From the NCBI RefSeq assembly GCF_016086655.4, contig NC_052131.2, positions 13,127,940 to 13,191,939 on the forward strand: a stretch of DNA of 64,000 nucleotides. The letters run 5' to 3'. Below are positions 48,207-61,599 of the stretch, one piece after another. This DNA comes from Lepeophtheirus salmonis. Its lineage: Eukaryota; Arthropoda; Copepoda; Siphonostomatoida; Caligidae. Position 1 is the first letter of the stretch; the number at the start of each line of letters is the position of its first letter. A program made the translations under genes and the position numbers. Below the pieces are notes generated by a model. The model was not told the origin of the DNA. It searched no databases and saw only the letters and a program-made list of their open reading frames with translations.

Positions 48207-50339
48207 AATATAAAAAGTGTAAAAATGTTCATTAATACTTTAACATTGACCCATAATGTTTGGATATGAAATATTTTCTTTTTAATATTTCATATTACGG
48301 ATTTTTGTAATGGGCTTTTTGTAACACAAAAAAAAAAGTAAGCACAATAGTTTTTGAAGGAAAATAGAAAGGGGTTAAGTATTCTATGAATGAAAAATGA
48401 ATTGATTTTCATTTAAACTCATAAAACCATGCAACGGTATTTGTTATGAGAAAGAAAGAAGTAAAGGAATTAATTTTAAAGTTACGTGTTGTATTTCAAA
48501 CGAAAAAAACTTAATGCATCTCCAAATGTATGTATGTACTTACAAAGGAAGTTGCATCAATAAATACATATATATATATATATAAAATAAGTTTTTTATA
48601 CTTATGACATTAAATTAAAAAAAACACAATATTAGATGAGGGATTCACTTGATTTTATAAGTAAGTTTCTTCGGGGGAAAAATATGTTTAAAAAAAATTA
48701 TATTAAATTTTGAGCAAATTTAAACATTCGTTACTTCCACCCCAAAGAATGAAATATCCTTTAAATAATTTTGGGTGTATCCTATTTTTTCCTCATCTTC
48801 AATGTCAATTCTGAATTTGTCATATATTTCTTATATACCAATGTTTTGGTGTAGAACTTATATAGTTTTTGTGCAATTAAATAACTTTTTAACTACGAAT
48901 CGAGGTTTGAAAAACTTTTTCTTTTGTTTATTTGTAATTATCTAACAGCTATGTCTACAGGGTGATATTTTTTGAGCGGAAAGGTTATATTTTTACTAAA
49001 GAAATCCTTTAAAATACTATTCCAAAAACGATAATTTTCCCGTGATCTAAACAAAAATTCCTTGATTTGAGGGAGGTTATAGGCACTTAAGCCCCTTCCT
49101 ACAAACGCCCCTAATACTCAAATGAGGAATATTAAAAAGAGAAATTGAATAAGTTTGAGAGATGTCTTGTTCTATATAGAACATCTTTTCACAGATAAAA
49201 ATTGTACGGATATCAAAAATTTGAGCCAATTCCATTACAATCTGTATAATAAAAAATAAATTACATTGATTTAGATTTAAATTTTTTTTAAATTGAACTT
49301 TTTATTGATTAGGGCTACTCAAGAAAATTAATAATAAAACTATAATTCTATTTATTTGTTAACTATTTAAACCAATATATTTTTTTTTTGCTTGGTTATG
49401 TATATAAACAAATGTACAAGATATTGGTGTATTCGTAGGTATGGAGACGATTCCGATCATTTATAACTGAAGAAGACGGATTCTTATAAATTCCGATACC
49501 TACATCAATGCAGTGGTACACTTTTAGAAATACTTTATTTATAATACTTTACAATAAACAAAATATAATATTTTTATATTAATACTATTTCAGATTATAA
49601 CTTAATAGGTAAAAAATATATTGATAGTTAATTTTATCACTGATGAATATAGTATCTATCTTTTGTAACAAATATTAAAAGCAATTAAAGTTTTAAATTA
49701 CTAAAAATATCAATTTTTTTATGCAGGGAAGCACTCACGTTCATTTTAAAGATTAAGTTCGGAAAGGCTTACAAATATTTCTATATAGTGTTTACGTCAT
49801 AAATCTACATATATGTATTCATTTAAATGATTCAAAATTCATACTATATGAGAAGTCCTTTTCTCCCCCTGCCTCCTGTTTCAACTATATTTTTCAATAT
49901 TGCATTAAGAACTAATGGGTTTTTCATGTTTTGTTTTTTTTCTTCCTACTTCTCCCCATATTATTCACTCTTCCTCCTATTTCAATGACATAAATTCTTT
50001 GAAATAAAATATGACTATTATTATTAAGAATATAAAAGGAGATTAAATTGATTTTAAATAATTTTTATTTTATAATAAAAAATCCAATAAAAGGGAAAGT
50101 AAAAGAATACATTGATATATGTAAAATCTATTCTTTTAGTTACATAATATATCAAAATTATGAATTTTATTTTCATTAGCATATCCATAAATGTAAATAT
50201 CCATAGACAAACCGTGTCATGCAAATTTTTTAGACTAAAATAAACAAATCAAACATGATGGATAGTTTTGTATACATTTAATATCCAAAACAATTTTATA
50301 AATATAATTTATAATAATAATTAAACTTGATTAAAAGCA
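48207..50339. other. AT-rich stretch, solo element end
   Basis: Contains (TA)n around 48567-48583 and, at 48958, TA followed by CAGGGTGATATTTTTTGAGC, an end sequence of the type shared by several elements here, without a transposase beside it. Nothing else recognised. Confidence 0.5.
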
Positions 50340-50790
50340 CTGTAGATAAAAATAGTGGCGGTCAAATTTTCTGTAGGTGCTTGTGATGTATGTATCTGAC
50401 ATAGAAAGCCACTACTCATACATATAATACCTTAAGGCTTCAATATTTGGACGTCAGACTCTGCAAGCCTGGGACTCTGCTTACCACCTAAAAATATAAT
50501 CCAAGGAATTCAGATCTGTTGATTAGGGAGGCCAAGAGTTATTGAACAAGTATTTGACTATAGAGTCCATATTAAATTTTCTTGTACAGGCATTTCTGGG
50601 GGGCTCGGATATATCTTTATACATATTCATTCACTCCATCACATGGTCAACAGTTGCCTTTGAGTCATATTTGGCCTCAATAACTGATTTTTTGAAGACT
50701 GTTGGCAAGCAAGGTTGCAATGTTTTGTTTTCAAAATCATTCGATCGACAATTTAATAAACTAAATGTTTTTGATTTAAGGTAAGCAAAA
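50340..50790 (-). pseudogene. Tc1-like transposase C-terminal half, broken
   Basis: The minus strand from about 50784 is open for long stretches: SKTFSLLNCRSNDFENKTLQ (first catalytic region, Asp not evident), EPPRNACTRKFNMDSIVKYL (second region, Asp lost), FNNSWPPNQQI near 50540-50515 (third block, worn from SPDLN), IPWIIFLGGKQSPRLAESDV and QILKP, then MSDTYITSTYRKF to about 50350. Motif order and spacing follow other Tc1 relics here. No catalytic residue survives clearly. Confidence 0.6.
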
Positions 50791-53700
50791 ATAAAAGACT
50801 CTTGGCTCTTTGCAGAAGGTAAAACAAATCAAATTGTTGTAGTATACGCTGAGTAATTAAGTTTTTAAAATTGTCTAAAAATTGGTGCACTTCCCGACAC
50901 ATACAAGTTATGAGCCTTCATGATAAATAGCTGTAGGTAGATAGAATTAAAAGGTGTCTCAGTAATCTTTAATTCAAATACAAGTATATTTAACTTCGTT
51001 ATAGTTTGAATTCGATTACTTATATTGATAGGATGTGATGAACATTAAAGATTAAACTTTAAAAAAGATGTAACTTTAAATGCATAAAAAGTTTGACTTG
51101 ATTATAAATAAATTCAATTTACTCAAAGTGTGTACATATGTACACATTAAGCTAGAAAAATAAATTTTTCCTATGATCTTACTAAATTTATATCTGCCAG
51201 GAGCTTATATACATATAAATAAATATTCTAGTATATTAATTACTGGATCTGACCTAGGAATTGCCTTTGAAGTCAATAAATATAGTGCTTATTAATTTTC
51301 TAGGAGTAACTGTGAATCAATACAATTTGATTTCTAGAAAATAAAATCTTCTGAGCATGTTGTCCTCTGAGCTACTCTGCTATATACAATTATTCATTGT
51401 TACTGATTTTTTTAAAGTAAAAAGCATTGGGCACAAGTTGGATAATATTCAACTATGGAACAAGTTTTTTTTATGGATATGAGAAAATTGAATTTTTTTC
51501 AAAATTTTATAAAGTTGCCAATGAGACCAAAAATAACTTGCTTTTCAAAAACATATTGAGTATATTCATTAATAAGAAAAATATATAGCTATGTGAATAG
51601 CTTATATTATTTATTTTAACTTTTTTATGTATTAATGGGAAATTTGAGCTTCATTTTGATTACTTTTTATTTTTATTGTTATATCCTTTAATCATTTTAA
51701 ATTGGTAATTATTTCAGTTTCGTTGTTAAATAATTTAATTTTTTTAATTTAACACCCCCATTATATATGTTAAGGCAAATCCTTGGAATACAAATAATTG
51801 GTAGATTTACATCATAACTAACAATAAAAAACAAAAATATATTTAATTTATCCGAAAATCATTAACAAGAAAGAGGAAACTTCATCAAAATCTATTGATC
51901 AAGACAAATATTTTATAAATTTTCCTGTATAAAATTATGTTTTTATTGCAATGACAGCCTTGAAAAAAACTACCAGAAAATTTTATTTTAGGTCTATCCC
52001 ACAAAATATCATTGATATGATGGATAGAAAGATACAATTTTAAATTGGGAACGTAAAGATATCATTACCAGTATGAAATATTCACAATAAAACAAGGAAA
52101 TTAATAAAATCATTGACAGAAAACATACGTTTTTGTATAAGAACGACAGAATTTGTTTATTTTATTCACAAACAGGGAATTTAATCCTGATATGAAGTTT
52201 CACAACTCTTATTGGTTGTTAATGCTATTATTGCTAGAACTTATTGACAATATTATTTTACATTTATATATTATAAAATTAGTATGATCATATCAACGTA
52301 TCAAATATATCCATACTATACTATAACCTTAAAAGGACTTTTAGCTTACAAATTGCTCATGTGTATTTATTGAATGGAAAATAAACAAAAAATACTCAAG
52401 AAATTTACTTCCCTATTTGTAATTCCAATCATAAACTAAATTAAGCATGCTGACAGATCAATCCCGAACCTATTTTTATAAATCTAATTATATTTATTAA
52501 AATTATGCAAACCAATATAAAAAGTTTATTTTATTGTCAATTTGCTAAGGTGGATTTTAAAACATCAATTGACCATTCGCTATATTTGTTGGATGATAAA
52601 GCAGTGACTATAATATTAAATATATACTGTGAAATGATTAATAGATAAATTTGTTTAGTTTCTATATATGTAGATACCAAGTAATTTAAATTATTAAAAC
52701 TGTTACAATATAAAATTTCTTTTAAACATTTTAAAATTAAGGTATTGACCCAAAAGAGTTATATTTTTTTAAATTCAGAAATATTTTGAATTTGTCATAA
52801 AAAATTAAAAATACATAAGTTATAAAATTATGATAACCTTACGAAGATATTTCTTTAAAACCTAAACTGGCTTCTAATGTTAATTATGAATAAACTAATG
52901 TTAAATATTTTTTTTAAGTGGCTAAAAAATATACATTAATAAATGAGTGAATAGCAGTTCTTTATATGAAATAAAAGACTACATACCATGAGATATAAAT
53001 AAGAAGTGACATGTTAAAATTTTTTTGTTGTATTTTCATAGAACTTTTATAAATGAACTTTTGACAAGAAACCCCAAATTTAAAAATAAAATATTCAATA
53101 TTTTTTTTTAACTTTTGAATGCTTAAAGAGGACCTTTTAGAAACTACACTAAATTTAAAAGAGATATAAATAAATCAGGATAAAAGTAGATTAGTTTGTT
53201 TATGTTTTGAACAAAGTTGAGATTAGTTTGGTTTAATTTTAACATTTTCTTAGATCCATTAGGTAATTAAAAAAATAATAAACCTTTAATCTTTTAGTCA
53301 CACTTCTTATTATCCAAATTTCTAATGTCATCAGTATATTAAGGAAGGAAAAAAAGTATCACCTTAAATTTTTGACTATGTGCTTAAACTATTTTTATTA
53401 CACTATGTTAATCCTTTATCTCATATCATTATTAGGAATGGGAAATATGATGAGAACAATTACGGTTATATTTTACCTCTTGATTAACAAAATTCACACT
53501 TACGATCAGACAATTTATTTCTACATATTTGGAGCTAAAACATATTAAGTATTTTACATAACTTTTATAAGGTTCTTGGACTTAGAATACGATTCTTCGT
53601 TTTGAGACGTTTATTTTTTTTAAATTTGGACAAAATTTATGCCTTGACAATCTTTAAATACCCAAACTGGAGCTCAATGTATAAAATTAGACTTATACTT

Positions 53701-54086
53701 TAAAAAAGATCTAGACAGGCACGTTTTAATAAAGTTATTTTAGACTTTAATAAGATCATATTAGAAATGTAGAGTCAATACCATATTATAAACTAGACAA
53801 ACAACAATTTTTTTTGCACAAATGGGTGTGCAAATTACAATTTCCTAACACCCCTCCCCTCCTTGTATTGCCAATACCTTCGAGTCTCAAAATTTTTTTA
53901 TTTCACAAAACAGGTTCCGTAAAAAGAACTACATTTTTTTTCCAACGGATGGTTTTAGTAATATGTATCTGCTGTTGAAAAATTATTAACACTAGATGGT
54001 TTCAAAAAGATATGATTTCGTACAAAAAAAAAAACTTTTTGACAGTGTTAAGATTGTTTGACTGAGTATTGTTTGAGTGCATGTCA
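50791..54086. other. AT-rich stretch with one dispersed repeat
   Basis: Apart from the repeat at 51250-51308, nothing was recognised on either strand. Confidence 0.5.
51250..51308. repeat. Short dispersed repeat, copy 2
   Basis: Partner of 23595-23652: CTAGGAATTGCCTTTGAAGT and TTTTCTAGGA with the same order and nearly the same spacing. Confidence 0.55.
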
Positions 54087-54345
54087 ATGAATGACTACAA
54101 CCAAGACAAAATAGGCCATATTTTACAATTTTCAACAATAAAGACAAAAAGGCAAACCAAGCGGCTAAAATTGTGAATTTTGCTTATGGTCCTGATATTG
54201 TAATAGCCAATTAGCCCAATTTTGTTTCGCCGTTCCGTTAATTTTTATATAAAGATGCACCAAGCTGCGGAAGACTGAAAATGTGGATCAATTAAAGGAA
54301 ATTGTCGAGACAGAGTTTTGATTAACAAGGATATAAGTATTAATG
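54087..54345 (+). pseudogene. Mariner transposase N-terminal fragment
   Basis: An ATG at 54087 opens MNDYNQDKIGHILQFS. After a frame change it reads NQAAKIVNFVYGPDIVIAN, the classic first helix-turn-helix of mariner (NAxQAAxxINxVYGxxxVxxx), and after further damage TENVDQLKEIVETEF, the linker. The catalytic domain is missing; AT-rich sequence follows. The subtype with a VDQLKEIVE linker is close to, but not the same copy as, the fragment at 46740. Confidence 0.65.
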
Positions 54346-54552
54346 AAAATACAAATAATAAGGGATAAAACTCCATAAAAAATATTGGATATTTTTTTAC
54401 TACAGCTATTATATTGCCCGAATTATTAATATTTAACCTATTTTAAAAATTTTGTCTCTATTTTGAACGTAGTTTTATTCATTTTATCAAAACTGATCAT
54501 TTATTCTACGATAGTCGGTATATTGTCTATTTTTGCTCTTAAAATAAAACAA
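54346..54552. other. AT-rich interval, nothing recognised
   Basis: No motif seen between the mariner fragment and the tandem repeat. Confidence 0.4.
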
Positions 54553-54660
54553 ATAAAGATATATAATGAGTAAACTCATAAACAAAATATAAAGATATAT
54601 AATGAGTAAACTCATAAACAAAATATAAAGATATATAATGAGTAAACTCATAAACAAAAT
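54553..54660. repeat. 36-bp unit repeated exactly three times
   Basis: Units are 54553-54588, 54589-54624 and 54625-54660, identical to one another. Each contains TGAGTAAACTCA, a 5-bp inverted repeat with two central bases. A partial fourth start (ATAAA) follows. Confidence 0.95.
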
Positions 54661-56379
54661 ATAAACCTTTCAAATTACTCATTTTATGATGACAATGTCA
54701 ATTCATAACGCACCAAATGTCTCATTAACAATTTAACTTTATTTGACTTCATCGAAAAAAACTTGATCGTTAAACATTAGTAAAATTATATGCTTGTGAA
54801 TTTATTAGAGTTAATTAGTACAGTCAGATCGATTAATATGTAAATGCTTTCTAAAACATTTCTCTATACATGCATTATATTGTTAAATCCACACGTTAAA
54901 AATATATGTATGTATTATGCGTCATATTGATTGATTAATTTGCCTTTGCAAATTTTACGATTATTATTTTCTTTTCTTTTATGTCATTTTCTTTTTTTCT
55001 TCTTCATTTTTGCACTTATCTCTCTTTTGCATTCTTTGATATGCCATAAAAATACCAACCAACCATTAATTTTTCTTCTTTCTCAAAAAGTAGCAAACTG
55101 CCGAAATAAAATATTATTTTTTAATATGTGGTTTAACAGACTTACGGATCGCCGTCTTTTATTCATTTTTTAACACATAAGAAGAGTTAAAAACATTTAT
55201 CAAAATGAATAAATTAAGTGCTAGTATTGAATGCACTATGTATTATTCATGCGTAGACACAGTACACAGCCTTCTGACTCTTTCATTTATTGATCTCATT
55301 ATTTATTTTTTTGGGATATAATAAATCCAAAACAGAAAGAGATAGAGGATTCTATTAACTGTTATGTATTTGCACTTCTTGATACAATGGATTTTCTTCT
55401 CCTTTCTACTTTTAATTATAATATTTATTTGATACGTTTGTTTAATTTATGACTAAGTAGTCTTATATTTCTTGCTTTAAATACCCTGACAGGATTGTAA
55501 ATGTCAGAGTTGGATGATATTTGTTTATAAATGAAATATATTAGCATATCTTATTCCTCTGCAACTTCATTTTTATTATATCGGTCATTCTGGATCCTAT
55601 TTTTGTTGGTTTGCGTGTAATAATTTTGACAGACCCAACATTAACAAAAAAAGATTTTAAGTATAAAGTCCCATACAACATGATTATTTAATTTTTGTCA
55701 ATGGGCCAGGTTATCTCATTGACCCAATATTTTTTTTGATAGTAACTGTTTTATATTGTTTTCTAACAAAAAAAAATTAAATTCATATGTAATACCAAAT
55801 ATAGAAAATGAATTATCAATTAAAACTTAAAATAATAAACGTGATAGCACAAATTGATAAAGAAAAAATTCTAAATGTAATCATTGATAACCAAACACAG
55901 GGAGATCGATAGAAAAAGCTAGGTATTATTAATATTCAAGTTATAAAACAGTATTAGCGTTTAAAACTTTGAAGTTTTTAATTATATTTCTTGATTCTTA
56001 GACGAGGAAATTCTTAAGGAAATAAGTAAACCTTGTCTGTATTCTACAACGTTTCCCAAAAAATTTGGAGGGGCCTTTTTACGACTTTTTCTGTGAGTTT
56101 TGGTATTGGAACTTGATGGTGTCTGTCATTGTAAATTATTTATTCGATTTTACTGACAATTGCTTCTACTTTAAAGCATTTGGAGAATTGAGCATGATTC
56201 ATATGACCTAGTCAACTATTGTTATTATTGCTCTATAGCTGTTATATTTTTTAAACTACAGATTTGTATTATTTTCGTAAATTTAGGACAGCTATGCATT
56301 AAGTGTGCCCATAAAATACTTATACATCCTGTATGCGGATAATATAAATGGATTGATTGGTTTAAAAACAAGAGGAGTC
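54661..56379. other. AT-rich stretch, nothing recognised
   Basis: The 80-codon frame 54931-55173 is Leu/Phe/Ile rich in a T-rich run and shows no domain. Confidence 0.5.
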
Positions 56380-56490
56380 AATTTAATTTTTAAGTCCATC
56401 CTCCATGATGGGGGAAAAAAGCTTAGATCCATGCGTAATTATTCCATGTGTCTAGAATTCCAAGGTGTGCCATAATTTTAATACTGTTTT
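56380..56490 (-). pseudogene. Possible Tc1-like transposase middle fragment
   Basis: The minus strand reads KIMAHLGIL in one frame and HGIITHGSKLFSPIMEDGLK in another. The second resembles the VMVFGxISSxGxxMPPxFFExGLK block between the first and second catalytic Asp of Tc1-type transposases. It is short and has stops on both sides. Confidence 0.35.
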
Positions 56491-58079
56491 GGGAGAAAGA
56501 ACAAGTTTTGCAATGTTGTAATTCGATAAAACAGCCACATCTGCTTATTTTAACACAAAACCGTAAAAATTCCAGCAGAAATAAAAAAAACCTGATTTTA
56601 TAGACAATTAAAAGTTGTAATATTGTATGAAAATTAACTATGTAAAATTGTATTATACTACGAGGTCATCTTTAGGTAGTAAATATAGGTCAAATTATGG
56701 AAAAAGTCAATCACTCTTTACTTAGTAAATATAGTTACCAAAGATAAATTTTTAGTAATCTTGTAAAAAATATACTTGATGGACATTTTTCTGATTTATA
56801 AACATTATATTTAAATTTTTTTTCTAAGATTTTCTCATTGAGGAAAATCAAAGGGATAAAAAGTTAAGAAAATTTGTATGGAGAACGCTTCATTTTTTTA
56901 AGTTTTCTGAAAGGAGATACACTAACGTCCTTGTTTGGTTATTTCTTTTTGTTGCATAGTGTAGCTTTCAAAAAAAAAAATATTCATATTTTCTATAGGT
57001 TAAAATAATGTGAATTATCATAAAAAATCTAAAATATGGATAAATGCTTTATTTTGATCTTTTTTTTGTCTCTTTTCAAACTTTAAACTAGATATGCAAC
57101 CTAAAGACGGCATGATCAAGAGTGAAGTTTTGCATAAGTCATTTTCTTACAATATTCCATTTTACCCGAACCATCCGTAATGAAAATTCGAAATAAGTTA
57201 AATGAAACCGTCCTAATAGACAACCAAAATATACAATGGCCCTTGGGGCTTATTATTTGAAACAATTATTACAAAAAGTTAAATTATTCATCAAACATTA
57301 GAAAAGCAAGGCCCACGAATTCAGCTAACATATAATTATCATCAGGAAATGCACGAATTAATTATGATTTAATCATTAATAAATATTAATGAGCGTTGGA
57401 CAACATGTACCTGTTTTTCAGTACTTTCCCTGCGTAAGTATGTAGTGAAGTTCAATATAAATATATGATCATAACTATTCAAATGAAATGAGAAGGAAGT
57501 TTTGTTAAAGCTTAACATATACATAAAAAAATGTCAAAAACATTATTAACAATTTAAAAAAAATGTCTTTACCAGAATGTCTATTAAATTACTATTTAAG
57601 CAGATAAATATACTTGCATAAGTATATCAATATATATACAGGTTATAGGAATATACTCACCTTCTAGTATGTACATTCACCTCCATCTCCCGAGATCCAA
57701 TATCCTCTAAAAATATTGATTATAATTTTTATAAATTATGCTATTTTTGATAAAAATTCAGATTAATAACTAATTATTTGCTATCAATTTTTGCGAATAT
57801 TGTGAAAATGGTATAAAATCATTTATTTAGCTCTGTTATCTTGATTTTCATATATACTTTTGAGCAGTCAGATGTATTGTATCTCCATTATTTGTTTGTT
57901 TATTTGCAAATAGGATAAGAAAGTTAATTTTCGAATTAAGTGTGTTATTCATGTATTTACAACAGTCTATATGATTTACTTAATTATTCTAATTAAATAA
58001 TTTGAAAGATTCATAATTAAAAATTAATAATATTCAAATTTTTAACACATCATCAAATTCAGTAAATTTGATTTTCAGA
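56491..58079. other. AT-rich stretch, nothing recognised
   Basis: No gene, RNA or element was identified. Confidence 0.5.
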
Positions 58080-58390
58080 GGGTAGAATGTATTTTCCATA
58101 GTGTCAGAAAACTTTCTATCCATTATTTGAAAGAGGCCAAGGATACCTTGGAAAGAAAGCCCGTAGATGGTTCGAGTGTAAAGATTCACTAGTTAGAGAT
58201 CTAGATGGCCTTCCTGACTAACACGACTAAAACAATGAATATATGTCAATAACTAGAGAATTTAAGGAACAAAATGAGTAAGACTGTCAAAAAAGTAGAA
58301 AGAAAGCCCTTACTGAAAAAGAAAAAATCCCTGCTTACACTAGCCATCAAGGATAAACATTTTGTTCTTTACAAGGTACTTCCCATGTGA
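58080..58390 (+). pseudogene. Tc1-like transposase N-terminal fragment
   Basis: The last 38 codons (58274-58387) read MSKTVKKVERKPLLKKKKSL, LTLAIKDKHFVLYKVLP, matching the stretch after the second helix-turn-helix where a Lys/Arg-rich linker leads to LLTxxxKxKR. A piece upstream (KRPRIPWKESP / ERKPVDGSS near 58130-58180) fits the GRKPGSGR-type linker between the two DNA-binding helices. The catalytic region is absent. Similar order is seen at 37885-38135. Confidence 0.5.
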
Positions 58391-61300
58391 CCTTCCAATG
58401 TCCTTTTTTTAACTATACTTAAATCTTGGCTGGCCATATTGTATATTTAGTTAAATAATTATGGGAGAATTAAAAAAAAACTGACAAATTATTATTTGAA
58501 ATATTAATATAAAGTTATACACAGAAATTCAATCAAATAAATATGAACAATTGACACGGTGTGGAAGCTATATATATTAAATTAAACAAATTAATTCAAA
58601 AAATAATTAGTTACCAATATAAATATATGTATATACATAAAATTAGATGAGACATTTTATACATAAATCATTTCACTAATTATAAATATAAATATTGTGA
58701 TCTTACTTCAAAATACTTATTCTCTGACTTGTTAGTTAGATGAAAATAAAATAAAAGTAAATTAATTTGTTTAGTAATTACAATAACTAATACCTTTCGT
58801 ATTTAAAATTTACATCAAAATGTTAAAATTCATAGACCATTACCTAGTTTTTACACAATGAAAAAAAATGTTATACAAACTACTAGCATACAATTTGAAA
58901 CTAAGTGACCCATTGAGACTATTTAGACACTGGTGATTGCTCATTTTGTAGTTTTCTAATTTTTTATCTCGTAATTAATAAACATTTGACAATATGCTTT
59001 GCCTATAATTAAAAAAATTGTTGTATAATTAAGTTTATGAATATTTGAATATATCGTTATCTTACTAAGTTTAATTTGCAAGCTCCATCATGAATATTTA
59101 TGATGATGCAACTATATATCTAAAAAAATCTTACTCAAATTTTGTTTACAAACATTCGTGTTCTTTATATAGGATAAAAGTTTGACATTGAATGGGGAAT
59201 TATAAGAGGTTTTATAACGACATATTTGAAAAAATATTTTTGTTGACTCCTGTAACTCAATGAGTAACTCAATATTTCATGTCGTCCATTAATTGAAATC
59301 CAGGTGCAGAAGGATTTCAGTAATATTAATATTACATTCCACAAAATAGACGGCAATTATGGATACTTTATTAGAAGGAGATGTTATCACAACAATCATA
59401 TCCCAAGGAATAAACAAAAAACCAAGCGTTATTTCTATGCTAATCTCAAGACAGTTGTTTTTATCATATTGTACTTATAATTCCCCAACAAATCCTCAAG
59501 TTTACTCTCTGTGGTTCATGACCACACACACCTGTTGAAAAATACTATCTGTAAGGATATGGAGGTTAACAACTGAATGCAAAAGTCTTTTTTCTAGGTT
59601 TTTTAAAGAAAATGTAGTTTTTCATTAACTATTACATAACTAACACAAATAGTTTATGAAGGAATACTGAAATAAATAACTGATGGAACTGTATTATGAA
59701 AATATGTAAAAGTATTTTAATTTAAAATTAGACCTCCAGAGATAGACCAGTTCTTCTGATCTCTTATAATGTCTCAATTTAAACAAAAATCTACAAAATT
59801 ATGGAGTATTCAATCAAAAATATTAAAAAAATATAAAAAGAATCCATAACCTTCATAGAAACCCAATCACAGACATATTCGAAAATGGATACAAATGCAC
59901 ATAAAATATAAAAAGTTAAAAAAATAAAATATTCCAAGCTATTATATTTTTTAAGGACAATGATGCTTTCTAAAAATACTTACAATAATTTTATATTTTC
60001 AAATCAAGTTCTGATTCGAAGGGTTCATTGCTATATCAGAGACAAATTCCCATAAATCGGTATTTCTGTATTTTGATACAAAAAGCTATATACCTTGTTG
60101 TGACATCTATTTAAAAAGCACCAAATTTTATACTCTGATCAGCTCTCTCAAGTGTGTTTTTTTTTCTTCCTATATATCCCTTGGAGTTTGGATACATTTT
60201 CAAATTTATATTACAGATTTTTATAGAGACACGGAACATTTTGTGCCTAACTAAACCTTTTAATTATTAAAAAACCTACATACATCAAAAGTTAATTTAT
60301 TAAAATTAGTTCTATTACTGATTTTTGAGTAATAATACATTTTCTTTAAGATCTTATATAAAATATAAATAGTTATTTATGGCCGTACATATTTAATATG
60401 TGTTTAATTGATACATGAATCCATTCATATAATATACTTACATATTTATGCATTTTTATAAATGCAAAGAATCGACTGTTTCATAAAGTGATTTAAATTC
60501 ACACAAGAATATAAATTTGTTTCTTAATATATATTTAGTTTATATATCTCGTGCATAATAATAAAGAAAGTTAGACAGTTTGATAAAAATAAATAAATAA
60601 ATATTGTTGTTCTTTTTATTTCAAGTTTTCAAAATGAAGAACATGCAATTTAATGCAAAGATAAACTTATTTTTAGTAGTTTTGGGCTTCGGTTTGGAAA
60701 TCATAAACCGATGTGAGACCATTACGGTGTCTAGAGGACCAAAATATTTGGTTCTATTAAAAAAAATTATGTTTGGACCGGGTTCAAGAATATATTTTAT
60801 TTGGATTAGTTTAAGAATAAAATCAGTCACATTTAAAATTTGGTTTTGATCGATTTTATAGATGATCTATTGATGACATTAAATATTGTTTGAAATTTGT
60901 GAACATTGGAAAATAACGAGATATAAAGTCTAATTTGTTGCATAAATCAAATTTCAATAGCCATATGTCCAAATGTGGGAGAAAATCGATCCATAAATTG
61001 AGACCAAAAAAGAAGTGCACGATTTAAAAACGAATAAATTTCGGTCTACGGTCTGAAACTGCAGTGATGACTGTAATATTGGTCCAAATGGGTATAGAAA
61101 AAATAACTTAACACCGAAATGAAAATTAAATTCGATCTCTGGACGAGCCTTTACACTAATTTTTACATACATGCACATATTAGGCAATAACCAGCGAAAC
61201 AAAAGCACCGAGTTTATACACTTTTTACTAAATTTAAATCAAAGTAGTTAAGTTGCAAATATTAGTTTAACTAGAAAGTTGTACAATATTAATATTTTGA

Positions 61301-61599
61301 TTAATATAAAAAATAGTTATTTTGGAAAATATATAAATAACTTGATCTTTAATCCATGAACAAACTAATTTATTAAATAACTAGCAGAGAATCAAGTTTA
61401 CGTATATAATAGCCAAGTAGGATGGTAATAAGTTACAAATATGTTCTAAATAGTTGAGTTCATAGTTAGTTCACTAAAATTCATAAGGATGTTAAAATAA
61501 TATGTTCAAAACATTTTTACAAGTCTGTTTGAGTAGCTCCAGATATGTTTAAAGAGGTATTACAACTTTCAGACATTTTAGATTGTGAAAAAGTAATTA
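58391..61599. other. AT-rich stretch, nothing firmly recognised
   Basis: Two islands of less AT-rich sequence (60685-60785 and 61035-61150) contain GGACC/GGTCC-type words like those at 41236 and may be worn copies of the same repeat. The overlapping plus and minus frames at 60604-60849 share no known motif. Confidence 0.4.

Noticed and set aside
54553..54660. CRISPR-like array of regular repeats
   Set aside because: The 36-bp units are directly adjacent with no spacers, and the sequence is eukaryotic; it is a tandem repeat.
54931..55173. Leu/Phe-rich frame as a membrane protein
   Set aside because: Hydrophobicity comes from a T-rich tract; no conserved feature, initiation context or neighbouring exon.
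60604..60849. Overlapping plus and minus frames as genes
   Set aside because: Mirror frames without motifs; composition as expected for non-coding DNA.
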